This document shows positions 19,066 through 31,849 of a stretch of DNA of 64,000 nt, one piece after another; the first letter of the stretch is position 1, and the number at the start of each line of letters is the position of its first letter. The notes under the pieces were generated by a model. The model had not been told where the DNA came from. It saw only the letters and a list, made by a program, of their open reading frames with translations, and did no database searches. Position numbers and translations under genes: made by a program. Where the stretch lies: assembly GCF_029689945.1 (NCBI RefSeq), contig NZ_CP121451.1:2418001-2482000 (forward strand), written 5' to 3'. The DNA is from Paenibacillus amylolyticus (GTDB lineage: Bacteria > Bacillota > Bacilli > Paenibacillales > Paenibacillaceae).

Positions 19066-22000
19066 ATGAGTAAAAATGGCAAAAAGAAGGTCCCAACGCC
19101 GAAACTGCGGCATGTGAGCCCGAAATTCAAGGAATTGGAACTGACTGATCGCCGGACAGACAAGGTGAATTCAGGTATCACCATGAATAGGGAAGAACGC
19201 TGGAATACGAATAAAAGGGATTCGAAGGCTGTTCAGGCATCGGAAGAATTCCAATTGGAATCACCAGAGCTTCCTGCTACAACGAACGAGCTGGAAGAGC
19301 TGGAGAGCTCAGCCAAAATCAATCCCGAACCTGTAGGGTCGGATAACAAGGAAGTGGAAACGCAAGATGACTCCGAAAAGCAGCTTCAGGTTCAGCAGCG
19401 TGGCTCTGCCTGCTCGCTTAGAAGAGCAGGAGCCGGAGATCAACAAGCAGGAGATAGCCAGCCTGGATCGGCTGCAGATTCTGAACCAGAACCAGATGCC
19501 GGGTCATACCGGACATTACATCTATACGGATGACTTGAGTGAATTTGCTGTTACAGAGAGCAAGCTGGCTCCTTTCTCTGTGGATGCCTCCAAGCTGAAA
19601 CCGGATGCGGTCGGCAGTGAAGCCTTGCAGGATTATGCGGTGACCAGCATTCACATTGCAGACGGGGCCATTGTTTCCGCGAAACTTGCAGAAGCGTCTG
19701 TATCGGAAGAGCACCTGATTGACGGCTCTGTGTCTGGTCAAAAAATACGAAATGCTTCCATCGCCGGCGAGAAGATTAGAGATGGCAGTATTACGTCCCA
19801 GAAGCTTGGCAACCAGGTCATCGATTCAAGCAAAATTGCCGATGGTTCCATCGGTACAAGGCATCTCAGCCGCATGCTGGTAACGGAAGAGTTAATCAAG
19901 AATCATGCCGTAACTGGCGACAAGATTGCAATTAGCGGTGTGGACACAAGGCATCTCACCGGAGGAGCTGTGCATACTTCCAAACTGGCTGACGATGCAG
20001 TGACTACCTCCAAAATCCGTGAAGCTGCTGTCACAGGCAGCAAAATTGACGAACTATCCATCGAGTCTCACCATATTCAGGCAGGTGCTATTAAACAGAC
20101 ACATCTGGCAGAGGGGGCAGTTGGTCGCTCACATGTATCCAATGGCAGTATTGGAAGTGACCAGATTGAGGATGGGTCCATTCAGACAAGACATTTGGCT
20201 GAGGGTTCACTAAGTGGCAGACATCTGCTGGACGGTTCCATCGGTTCAAGCCAGATTCGCGCTCATGCTGTTGGCAAGGAGCAGATTGGCACTGGAGAAG
20301 TGGGCAGTGAGCATTTGACGGAAGGTGCAGTAACCAGCAGCAAGCTGGCAGACCAGTCTGTTGGAACAGCAAAATTGCTGGAGCAGTCCATCACGGCCTC
20401 CAAGATCGCTGATCAGAGTGTCATCTCTTCCAAAATTGCGGATGAAGCCGTACAGGGTAAACATCTTGCGAAAGGTTCCATTCGTGCGGAACACATTGCA
20501 AATCGGGGAATTACGCCAGTGCATGTGGATAATGCTGCAATTCACTCCATTCACATTGCAAGTGGAAGCATCGAGGCAACACATCTGTCCACCGGAAGTG
20601 TGTCCGGAGATGCTCTTGCAGACAGCGTGGTGTCCGAGCGGCATCTTGCAGAGTCCGCCGTAGGTACGTATGAACTGCAGGATGCTGCCGTTACAGATGT
20701 CAAGCTCGCAGATGGAAGTGTAACAACAGAAAAGCTTGGAACGGCATCGGTGAGCAGCAGAACGCTTGCCCCGGGAAGTGTCATATCCTCGCATCTGGCG
20801 AACGGTGGAGTCACGGGTACACATCTGGCTCCAGGGAGTGTGGGTTCCGAGGCCCTGAGACCTTATGCAGTGAAATCAGATCACCTGACAGAACATGCCG
20901 TAGGTGCACCTCATCTTCAACCAGGCAGTGTTGAAACGGATGCTATTGCACGGGCAGCGGTCACAACAGACAAATTGGCTCCGGGTAGTATTACTTCAGC
21001 CCAGTTGGCTGGCGGGTCCATTTTTCCGCCACATTTAACCGATCATGCGGTTACCTCCCCGAAGCTCTCACCAGAGAGTGTTGCCACAGATAAACTGGCG
21101 GATTTGCTGTTACGTCAGCCAAACTGGCAGACGGGAGCGTGACTTCTTCCAAAATTATGGCTGAAAGTATTAATGCCAAACACATTCCGGCAGGAACGAT
21201 TCGCGGATATCATCTGAAGCAGCATGCCGTTTCCCTGGAACATCTGTCGGAAGAGATACGCTCGCCGGAATTATTTGCTGATGGCAGCATTACCGGCAAC
21301 AAGCTTCGGCATGGATCCGTAAGTGGAGACCATCTGACAGCAGACTCGGTATCCGGGACAGAACTACAACAGGCAGCTGTAGGCAGCGAGCACTTGCAGC
21401 CATCCGTGGTCCAATCCGTGCATCTGGCTGAAGGCAGTGTGAAATCCGAACACTTGGGAACGCAGGTAGTCAACTCACAGCATCTGAAGGCAGACATCAT
21501 TCATGAGGAGCATATCGCTGAACAGGTGGTTACATCACATCACTTGGCACCTGGATCTGTCGAAACAGACCATCTGGCTCCTTTATCCATTACAGCGGCT
21601 CATCTTCAGCCGGGGTTGATCAGTGGTCTGCATCTTCAGGCAGAGTCCACAAGTGCTGTTCACTTGCAGCAAGGAGCTGTGCATTCCCGTCATATTCAGG
21701 ATGGTGAAATTCTTCCCCATCATATTCATGAACGCAGCATCGGAACGTCTCATCTGGAAGAAGAGGCGGTAAGTACGATTATTTTGCAGGATGAATCCGT
21801 AACACGCTCCAAACTGGCGAGTGGTAGTGTAGATGGCAGCAAATTGGCCGCAGGGTCAGTATCGGCTGCCCATCTGGCCAACGAAACTGTGCAAAGCCGT
21901 CATATCCAGGAAGGAGCAATCCTTGCTGATCATATTCAAGAGTACAGTATTGGCTCATTCCATCTGGATGAGGACTCCGTAAATGCGGTTCATTTGCAAA

Positions 22001-24102
22001 ATGGATCTGTAACAAGTGCCAAACTGGCGGATGGCAGTATAAACGGCAGCAAGTTGCTCGAAGGGACGGTATCGGGGATTCATCTTGCATCCGAAAGTGT
22101 GCAATCCGCACATATCCAGGCAGACGCCATTCATGCGGACCATATTCAGGAGCGAAGCATCGGCACAATCCATCTGGAAGAGGAAGCGGTAAATGCCATT
22201 CATCTGCAAAATCGGTCCGTCATCAGTGCCAAACTGGCAGATGGCAGTGTAACCGGCAGCAAGTTGCTCGAGGATGCGGTGTCGGGAATCCATATCGCTT
22301 CCGAAAGTGTGCAATCCCGCCATATCCAGGAAGGCGCGATCCTTGCTGACCATATCCAGGAGCACAGCATCGGCATGCTTCACTTGGAAGAGGAAGCGGT
22401 AAGTGCCATCCATCTGCAAAATGGTTCCGTAACAAGCACCAAGTTGGCGGACGGCAGTGTAACCGGCAGCAAGTTGCTTGAAGGAGCGGTATCGGATATC
22501 CACATGGCAGACGATAGTGTGCAATCGCGTCAGATTCAGGCAGGAGCCATTCATGCGGATCATATCCAGGAGCGGAGTATCGGCACAGCCCATCTGGAAG
22601 AGGAAGCGGTAAGTGCCATTCATTTACAAAATGGATCGGTCACGAGTGCCAAACTGGCGGACGGTAGCATTAACGGCAGCAAATTGCTCGAAGACACTGT
22701 ACTGGGGAGCCATATCGCATCCGAAAGTGTGCAAACGCGCCATATCCAGCCAGGAGCGATCCTTGCTGATCATATTCAGGAGCATAGCATTGGTACGTCC
22801 CATCTGGAGGAGGAAGCCATAAGTGCGGTTCATCTGCAAAATGGGTCCGTAACGGGTGAAAAACTGGCCGATGGCAGTGTGAGCAGCAGCAAACTGCTGG
22901 AAGATGCCGTGTCGGATGTCCACATTGCCAATGGAAGTGTGCAATCCCGTCATATCCAAGAGAGAGCCATCCATGCTGACCATATTCAGGAGCGCAGCAT
23001 TGGGATCTCTCACCTCAAAGCGGAATCGGTAAGTGCGATTCACCTGCACAATGGTTCCATAACAAGTGCCAAAATGGCGGACGGCAGTGTGAACGGTAAT
23101 AAATTGCTTGAAGGTGCGGTATCGGCCATCCACTTGGCGGACAAAAGTGTGCAAACTCGGCATATTCAGGATGGAACGATTCATGCGGATCATATTCAAG
23201 AACGCAGCATTCGCACAACCCATCTGGAAGAGGAATCAGTAAGCGGGGTTCATCTGCAAAATGGGTCCGTCACAAGTGCCAAATTGGCTGATGGCAGTGT
23301 GAACGGCAGCAAGCTGAGTGAGCAGAGTATTACCGCTAATCACTTGAATGCGGGGATCGTAGGTCCGGCGCATTTGAGCGAAGAGATATGGCATGCCATT
23401 CGTCAGTTCAGTGGGGAAACGCTGGAGCAACTGGCAGCGATCCGAAGACAAGAGGGATTGCTTCAAACAGAGAACGAAGCATTACAGCCTTTACAGCAGA
23501 CTCTGGTCGAGGGAATACCCGGTGCTGTTCTGGAAGTAACACAAATTCATGAGACATCGAATCAGGAGCTGGAGCAACAGCAACAGCAAGAGCTGATATC
23601 CCAAACAGATCAGCTTGGCGAACCAGAGGCAGCCTTGTTCACGACAGAGCAGGCAGAGCAGGCACAGCAGTCACAGCTTGAACAGTCACAGGAGAACGCT
23701 GGAACGAAGGAGTTTTTGTTACGTGAACAATCGGTTGCACAGGAGCATCTGTGTAATGATGCCATAGGCAGCAGTCAGTTGCAATCGGGTGCAGTTCAGG
23801 CGAGACATTTGGCTTTCCAACCCGTTCGCAGCGTAAGCAAGCAACCGGTCGTACAACAATTCGGAATGGAAGCTTTTGTTCTGCCGGAAAGTGAAGTGAG
23901 CACAGAGGTAACCGTTGTTTTTGAAGAGTCATTTGCTTCAGAACATTATGTGATTGTGGGCATGAGCAATGATCGGGGATTCCAGATTTCCCTGCTCTCG
24001 CAAAGTGAGGATGAAGCGGTACTTGAAGTGTCACGTACAGCAGATTGCAAGCATACGTACGGATTGTTGTCATGGATTGCGGCAGGGCCTTCGCAAGAAT
24101 AG
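19066..24102 (+). CDS. Giant decapeptide-repeat protein with WIAG-type C-terminus, two frameshifts
   Basis: About 1,680 residues once two shifts are repaired: one between 19390 and 19415, and one at 21103-21105 where TTT should be TTTT. The N-terminal 150 residues are charged and lysine-rich. Then roughly 120 tandem decapeptides follow the pattern (H/K)(L/I)xxx(S/A)(V/I)xxx, for example KLADGSVTSS. A short Gln/Glu-rich linker follows, and then a compact 90-residue C-terminal domain ending in LLSWIAAGPSQE. The C-terminus resembles proteins annotated as WIAG-tail in Paenibacillus. The regular period suggests a fibrous beta-solenoid. There is no signal peptide, which fits delivery to the spore surface by mother-cell assembly. 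Its place beside coat and glycosyltransferase genes suggests it is an exosporium or coat filament. The function is inferred, not known. Confidence 0.75.
21736..23330 (+). repeat. Tandem 210-bp repeat array inside the giant repeat gene
   Basis: Seven decapeptides form a 70-residue superunit that begins SIGTSHLEEE and ends ILADHIQEH. Unit starts at 21736, 21946, 22156, 22366, 22576, 22786, 22996 and 23206 are exactly 210 bases apart; the eighth copy decays after about 50 residues. Confidence 0.9.
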
Positions 24103-24135
24103 TGCAGGTTGCTGCATGGGGAATACACAAATGAC

Positions 24136-24172
24136 AAAAGCGGTGTCCTGAGTTGTCCGGGACACCGCTTTT
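24136..24172 (+). terminator. Terminator after the giant repeat gene
   Basis: AAAAGCGGTGTCC pairs perfectly with GGACACCGCTTTT over a ten-base loop. Confidence 0.85.
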
Positions 24173-24282
24173 GGTTGAACAGCGCTTATTCCGTTCGGAC
24201 AGTGTGAGGGATGTCTGAACGTTTAGTGCAATTAGGATGTGGGATGATTACATAATAAGTTCAATCACGTTAAAGTTAGATT

Positions 24283-26616
<2,334 letters not shown>

Positions 26617-27573
26617 TTGCGAAGAACCCCTACTACAGCACGTTATGCAACCCGATCGAATGTTACACGCAGAAAAACAGTGCTGAAGAAACGAAGAGGG
26701 AAGTTTGGAAACAAAAAGGGTACAAAGGCCTATTCGTTCGTTATTCCATCCAGAACACTGATGTCACAGGTTAAAGATGGAGTAGAGAATGGAGCGGAAA
26801 ATGGCATGGGTGAAACTCTTGCACTTAAGGAGGATTCTCAGCGCCCGCTGCTCTCGGTCATTATCCCTGCCATGAATGAGGAGAAAACGATTGGTGCAGT
26901 TGTACGGGAAGCGCTGCGAATCTGTCGTGATGCTGAAGTGCTGGTCATTGTAAATGGTTCAACAGACGGTACGGCTAACGCAGCCAAACGGGCTGGAGCA
27001 CGTGTGCTCACGTATGCAGAAGCGCTGGGGCATGATGGAGGACGAAAAGTAGGCGCAGAGGCTGCCTGTGGTCAGGTATTGCTTTTTACGGATGCAGATA
27101 TCGCCATTCCCGCTGAGCATCTTGCCCCTTACGTGAAGGCGGTGCTGAAGGGAACGGATGTGGCGCTTAACGATTACCATGGGCCAGTCACTCATCATCC
27201 CGTTCATCCGGTAGTGGAGGCCAAACACATGTTGAACAGCATACTCGCAAGATCCGATCTCCGGGGAGCATCCATGACTGCTATTCCACATGCAATAAGC
27301 CGAAAAGGACTTGAGGTCATGGGGATACCCTCACTGGAAGTTCCGCCACTCGCACAAGCCAAGGCTGTGGTCGGTGGACTCCGGGTGCGTGCCGTTCATC
27401 ACGTACCTGTCGGTAGAATGAATGCAGTACGAATCAAGAAGCGAAGCGGACCTGATCCGCTAAGTCAAGTGGTGCTGAATGATCATATGGCAGCAATCAA
27501 GTGGATCACGGATACGCTCGGTCCCCGCGGAGGTTATACCGATCTGAAACGTGTTCGCAATCTGGCGAGGTAA
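26617..27573 (+). CDS. Family 2 glycosyltransferase with basic N-terminal tail
   Basis: About 318 residues. I take the TTG at 26617 as the start because GGAGG sits nine bases before it; the ATG at 26599 overlaps that site. The first 60 residues are rich in Arg and Lys (RRTPTTARYATRSN, KKRRGKFGNKK). A GT2 domain follows, with SVIIPAMNEEKTIG, VIVNGSTDGT and the metal-binding DAD at residues 159-161. It should transfer a sugar from a nucleotide donor in the cytoplasm. It is first in a run of six + strand genes with little or no spacing. Sugar and acceptor are unknown. Confidence 0.8.
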   Translation: MRRTPTTARYATRSNVTRRKTVLKKRRGKFGNKKGTKAYSFVIPSRTLMSQVKDGVENGAENGMGETLALKEDSQRPLLSVIIPAMNEEKTIGAVVREALRICRDAEVLVIVNGSTDGTANAAKRAGARVLTYAEALGHDGGRKVGAEAACGQVLLFTDADIAIPAEHLAPYVKAVLKGTDVALNDYHGPVTHHPVHPVVEAKHMLNSILARSDLRGASMTAIPHAISRKGLEVMGIPSLEVPPLAQAKAVVGGLRVRAVHHVPVGRMNAVRIKKRSGPDPLSQVVLNDHMAAIKWITDTLGPRGGYTDLKRVRNLAR

Positions 27574-27614
27574 GCATGTCGCGTCTGATGATGCAGCATG
27601 CTGGAGGTGAGGAA

Positions 27615-28733
27615 ATGAAGGGACGTTCAGGGACTGCCCGTCGCAGGCGGACAGCAATTAGACGAACGGCAGCAGGAAGAACCATAATCAAGAAGCGTCA
27701 AGAGAACAAGAAGCGTGTAGATATTCAGCAATCAAGAAGAAAAAGCCGCTCAACGTCTGACCAAGTGGATCTGCACTTGCTGTGGAAAGCAGGGCAAGTT
27801 GCAGGAAGCGAGGCGAAGGCAAACAACACAGCCTCAGAAGAACACGCACGTCTCGTGTGGAATGCACACGCGTCGAACGTTGCGGAGCTAAGCAGCTTCG
27901 GGCTGGCCCTGAAAGCAGGTAAGGCATTTATGCAGGGTTATGCCCATGGCTCGGGACTTTCTTTCCAGATGGTGCCGCTCCCCCTTCGTCATTCGGCTGC
28001 TGCTGTTGTCTGTGCCTGTAATGAGGAACACACACTGGGTCAGGTGCTGCTGCAACTTAAACGGTTGCCTCTCACGGATATCATTGTTGTCCTGAATGGA
28101 ACGACAGATGACAGTTTGAAACAGGTCCTCAGGCAGCCGGGGCTTACGGTAGTTTATGAACCGGATCGGGCAGGACATGATGTGGGCCGGGCACTTGGAG
28201 CCAAGATGACAGATGCGGAGACGGTACTTTTTGTGGATGGAGACATGGTTGTCCCGGCTGAAGAGCTCGCACCATTTCTGTTTGCGGTAGATCGTGGGCA
28301 GGATGTGGCGTTGAATAATCTGACGTCTTTGCTTCCTGCATTTGCAGGGCAGGATGAGGTAAGCCGGATCAAGGCATATCTGAACCGAACATTAGGCAGG
28401 GCAGATCTTGGTTGCAATTCCATGACAGCCGTGCCCCATGCCTTGTCTCGTCGTATGATTCAGACCGTGAAGCCAGCATCACTGGCTGTTCCGCCCAAGG
28501 CACAAAGTTTGGCTATTCAGCATGGAATGAGCGTATCGGCACCAAGTCAGGTGGATGTTATTCGTTCCAATCGTTTGCGTCCTGGTAACACGGGAAGTGG
28601 GAATGATGTCGCCAGATTGATCATTGGGGATCACCTGGAGGCACTCGCTACATTGCTGGGTACGGGTTGGAGTTCAGCTCAGGCACATACACTCTCCCGT
28701 ACAGAAGTGGCTTACAGGAGGAACGCCAGATGA
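27615..28733 (+). CDS. Family 2 glycosyltransferase with basic N-terminal tail
   Basis: A 372-residue relative of the preceding enzyme. The ATG at 27615 follows GGAGGTGAGGAA. The N-terminus is strongly basic (ARRRRTAIRRTAAGRTIIKK, SRRKSRS). A GYAHG segment precedes the catalytic domain, in which VVCACNEEHTLGQV, VVLNGTTDD and DGD (208-210) are the usual GT2 elements. It shares with the previous protein the sequence AxGADLGCNSMTAVPHALSR-like region (DLRGASMTAIPHAISR there), so the two arose by duplication. The next start overlaps this stop by four bases. Confidence 0.8.
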   Translation: MKGRSGTARRRRTAIRRTAAGRTIIKKRQENKKRVDIQQSRRKSRSTSDQVDLHLLWKAGQVAGSEAKANNTASEEHARLVWNAHASNVAELSSFGLALKAGKAFMQGYAHGSGLSFQMVPLPLRHSAAAVVCACNEEHTLGQVLLQLKRLPLTDIIVVLNGTTDDSLKQVLRQPGLTVVYEPDRAGHDVGRALGAKMTDAETVLFVDGDMVVPAEELAPFLFAVDRGQDVALNNLTSLLPAFAGQDEVSRIKAYLNRTLGRADLGCNSMTAVPHALSRRMIQTVKPASLAVPPKAQSLAIQHGMSVSAPSQVDVIRSNRLRPGNTGSGNDVARLIIGDHLEALATLLGTGWSSAQAHTLSRTEVAYRRNAR

Positions 28734-29503
28734 CACTGACGAGTATCATTATCCCAACGTACAACGGCCTGGATCTGATCAGGCCCTGCATTGAGGCCAT
28801 ACGCCAATACTCGGGCGATCCTGCGTCCTATGAAATTATCGTTGCAGATAATGGTTCGACGGATGGAACGGCTGAATATTGCGCACTGGAGCGAATTCGA
28901 TTTGTCAGGTTCCCGGACAATCGGGGGTTTCCGGCAGCGTGTAACGCTGGACTTCGTGCCGCTTGCGGGGATGAACTGCTGCTGTTGAACAATGATGTTA
29001 CGGTTACGTCCTGTTGGCTGGAGAACCTGCGAACGGCTCTGTACAGCGACGCAAGTATCGGCATCACGGGTCCTGTAACGAATTATGCAAGCGGCATCCA
29101 GCAGGTTGAACTGGCGTTTCGGAACATGGAACATTTTCAGGAGCTGGCCTATTCCAATAATGTTGCGGATTCTTCACGGTGGAGGGAAGTACGCCGCATC
29201 GTCGGTCTGTGCATGCTGATAAAACGAGATGTGGTGGAATCGGTTGGTCTGCTTGACGAGGCGTATTCTCCGGGACACTATGAGGATGACGATTATTGTT
29301 ATAGAGCAAGATTGCAGGGATATCGCTTGCTGGTATGTGGCGATGTTCTGGTGCATCATCAGGGAAGTGCAAGCTTCCAGAAGACCGATCCGGTAGCATG
29401 GAAACAGCTGCTTGAGCGTAATCGTTCGATTTTCATGAACAAATGGCATGTCGATCCGCTTGAATATATGGACATATCCGATGAAGGAGGGAACGTGGAA
29501 TGA
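28730..29503 (+). CDS. Family 2 glycosyltransferase, rhamnosyltransferase-like
   Basis: A compact 257-residue GT2 enzyme without the basic tail. Motifs: SIIIPTYNGLDLIRPC at the start, VADNGSTDGT at 38-47, LNNDV with the metal-binding Asp at 89, TGPVTNYASG, and HYEDDDYCYRARLQGY with the catalytic base region. Related enzymes transfer rhamnose or galactose onto growing glycans. AGGAGGAACGCCAG precedes the ATG, which overlaps the previous stop (ATGA). Confidence 0.85.
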   Translation: MTLTSIIIPTYNGLDLIRPCIEAIRQYSGDPASYEIIVADNGSTDGTAEYCALERIRFVRFPDNRGFPAACNAGLRAACGDELLLLNNDVTVTSCWLENLRTALYSDASIGITGPVTNYASGIQQVELAFRNMEHFQELAYSNNVADSSRWREVRRIVGLCMLIKRDVVESVGLLDEAYSPGHYEDDDYCYRARLQGYRLLVCGDVLVHHQGSASFQKTDPVAWKQLLERNRSIFMNKWHVDPLEYMDISDEGGNVE

Positions 29504-30231
29504 AAGGTGTAATTCTTGCCGGCGGAACAGGAACTAGACTGTATCCGCTGACCCGGCTCATTAATAAACATCTGCTTCCAGTCGGTAAACATCCGATGAT
29601 TATGTATGGCATCGACAGGCTCCGCCAGGCAGGCATTGATGAACTATTGATTGTGATCAACAAACATTCCGCCGGGCTATATACAGAGTATCTTGGTGGC
29701 GGAGCGGATCATGGGGTCAAGTTGACGTATCGCATTCAGGAAAAGGCAGGCGGGATTGCGGAAGCATTGGATCTGGCAACCTCCTTTATCCTTCCTGGCG
29801 AAAGATTTGTTGTACTTCTCGGGGATAATCTCTTCAGCGACGATCTGAAGCCTTATGTGGACCGCTACATGCAGCAACCTGCGGGTACAGCGCGAGTGCT
29901 GCTCAAAGAGGTGGATGATGCACGACGTTACGGGGTGCCGGTCTTTGATCCCAAGCATCCAGAACGAATCTCGTACATTGAGGAGAAGCCAAGCCAGCCG
30001 AAAACCTCTTATTGTGTGACGGGGATATACATGTATGATGATCATGTATTTAACCTGATTCGCAACATCGCACCGTCTGCGCGCGGAGAACTGGAAATTA
30101 CGGATGTGAATAATCACTACGCGTCTGCTGGCGGACTGGAATACGACATTTTGCAGAAATACTGGAGTGATGCAGGTACATTTGATTCGCTCCAGGAAGC
30201 AGCTGTCCGCATGAAAGGACAATTGCCCTAA
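29500..30231 (+). CDS. Sugar-1-phosphate nucleotidyltransferase, RmlA/SpsI-like
   Basis: A 243-residue enzyme that makes an activated sugar, probably dTDP-glucose, from a sugar 1-phosphate and a nucleoside triphosphate. LAGGTGTRLYPLT at the N-terminus is the nucleotide loop, and LLGDNLF and EEKPSQPKTSYCVTGIY are the substrate-binding parts. It is shorter than typical RmlA (about 290), missing part of the C-terminal dimer region, as in the short SpsI-type enzymes of spore polysaccharide clusters. It overlaps the previous gene by four bases and so supplies donor sugars to its glycosyltransferase neighbours. Confidence 0.85.
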   Translation: MKGVILAGGTGTRLYPLTRLINKHLLPVGKHPMIMYGIDRLRQAGIDELLIVINKHSAGLYTEYLGGGADHGVKLTYRIQEKAGGIAEALDLATSFILPGERFVVLLGDNLFSDDLKPYVDRYMQQPAGTARVLLKEVDDARRYGVPVFDPKHPERISYIEEKPSQPKTSYCVTGIYMYDDHVFNLIRNIAPSARGELEITDVNNHYASAGGLEYDILQKYWSDAGTFDSLQEAAVRMKGQLP

Positions 30232-30357
30232 AATATATGCGCCTGATGCTACCGCTGTGCGGTGCCCTGGGAGCAGAACACTCTGCGCTGGAGCCGGAAG
30301 GATGCTCCGGCGCTTTGCGCAGCGACAATCCTCATGCATGCCAAAGGAGGGAATGGC

Positions 30358-31782
30358 GTGAGAGTAGTGACACGCACCGGGTCTGCTATGGCCACCGTGT
30401 CAGGTAAGCCCCGGGGCATCCACCCGGTCGTATATATGGGCAGTGGCACTCCGGCAGCAGGGGGTGTCGTGCCTGCTGGCGTCAGAGGTGTGAAGTCAGG
30501 GAAACGCAGTACCCCGACCAAAGCGGGTACCTCTGCCGGCGCAGCGCATAAGGTCCGTGCAGGCAAAGCGAGCAGCAGCGGCAGCGCTGTTGGCAGAGCA
30601 GGCAAGGCTGGCCGTGCAAGCGCGAGCAAAGCGGCAAGAGCCAGCCGCCCCGGCAAAGGCAAAGCCGGCCTGCGCCAGGCCACTGCTGGGCGCAGGCCTG
30701 CACCCGCGCGGGGCGGGCGTGCCGCTGCCCGCGCCAAGCAGCGCACGGCGATGCGCCGTGCGCCCATGCCAGCACCGCAAGCCAGCACGCCACAGGCGAT
30801 GCCTGCCAGCGGTGCTGGCCCCGCCCCGCGCCAGGCGACACTCCCGAAGGGTGTCGCCCCCGCGGGGCGGGAAGGCGCTGCCGCCGCGCATGCGGGCAGC
30901 GCGAAGGGCTTGCCTGCGCCTGCAATGCTCGCGGAGCATGCAGTGCAGGCGCAGGCCGGGCCCGGCGGCTACGCCGAGGGCTACCGCGACGGCGTATTCG
31001 CCGGCGGGGAGGCGCTGGTGGCGCAGCACATCCCGCCGGATCACATTCTGCCAGCCGTGGCGGCGGCAGATCTGATCGCGGCGGGCTTCCGCCAATACGC
31101 GCCCAGCCTGACCCGGCTGTCCAGCCCGCATGAGATGGCTGGACACATCGTGGCGGCGCTGGATGCGCAGCGCCCCTTGTCTGTCGTTCGCCTCGGAGAT
31201 GGCGAACTGCTCACCCTGGCAGCCGATACGGTGCTGCCCGGCCAGGAAGTGCAGGAGCTGGCACCGTTTCTGCCCTATGCAGGGGTGCCATGCTCAACGC
31301 CAGACATCCGCGCGATGCTTGCGGAAGCGATACAGGCCGCCGACTGGGTTGGCGTCCCGATCTCGCGTGCGCCTACATTTCAGGGGTTGCTCTTCCCTGT
31401 ATTGCGCCACTTCGGGATCGACTGGTCCCGGCTGAAGTTGACCAGCTCCACGATCAATTACAGTCTGCACCAGTCCGGGTTATTGCTGCCGGTGCTGCAA
31501 AGACGGCGGGTTCTGCTTATCGGCAGTCAGGCTGCCGAGCTTGGGGCGCTGCTGCATAACCGGGGGATTCATGTCACAGGCATCATTGGTTCTGTGGCGG
31601 GAGTGATGGACATTCCGAGAGTGATGCAGCTCACCGCAGAACATGCCTTCGATATCGCATTGGTGGCAGCGGGGATTCCGGCGGTCATTCTGTGTCGGCG
31701 AATCGCAGGTGAACTCGGCAAGGTCGCTCTCGATTTTGGACATTTGGCTGACAAACTGGTAACAGGAGAGCTTCAACTCTAG
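30358..31782 (+). CDS. GT-D fold glycosyltransferase with Ala/Arg/Lys-rich N-terminal half
   Basis: A 474-residue protein read from a GTG seven bases after AAGGAGG. The first 200 residues are low complexity (Ala, Gly, Arg, Lys, Pro), encoded by DNA that is much more GC-rich than its neighbours. GGYAEGYRDGVFAGG follows, then a domain with SVVRLGDGELLTLA, where the Asp and Glu at about 281 and 283 match the DxE metal site of the GT-D (DUF1792) family that adds glucose to glycans of serine-rich surface adhesins. The cluster position supports a late glycosylation step on a surface protein. The acceptor is unknown. Confidence 0.75.
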   Translation: MRVVTRTGSAMATVSGKPRGIHPVVYMGSGTPAAGGVVPAGVRGVKSGKRSTPTKAGTSAGAAHKVRAGKASSSGSAVGRAGKAGRASASKAARASRPGKGKAGLRQATAGRRPAPARGGRAAARAKQRTAMRRAPMPAPQASTPQAMPASGAGPAPRQATLPKGVAPAGREGAAAAHAGSAKGLPAPAMLAEHAVQAQAGPGGYAEGYRDGVFAGGEALVAQHIPPDHILPAVAAADLIAAGFRQYAPSLTRLSSPHEMAGHIVAALDAQRPLSVVRLGDGELLTLAADTVLPGQEVQELAPFLPYAGVPCSTPDIRAMLAEAIQAADWVGVPISRAPTFQGLLFPVLRHFGIDWSRLKLTSSTINYSLHQSGLLLPVLQRRRVLLIGSQAAELGALLHNRGIHVTGIIGSVAGVMDIPRVMQLTAEHAFDIALVAAGIPAVILCRRIAGELGKVALDFGHLADKLVTGELQL

Positions 31783-31849
31783 TGGACCGTCCGGGGGCTG
31801 GTCATGTGCCGTGCTGGCCTTGCGGACGAGTGGAAATGGAGGGAGCAAT

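Noticed and set aside
21736-23330. CRISPR-like regular spacing
   Set aside because: The 210-base period is in frame, coding and encodes a decapeptide pattern; there are no spacers.
30249-31146. Several long ORFs in all frames over the GC-rich segment
   Set aside because: High GC removes stop codons by chance. Only the frame with a start signal and the GT-D motif is supported.
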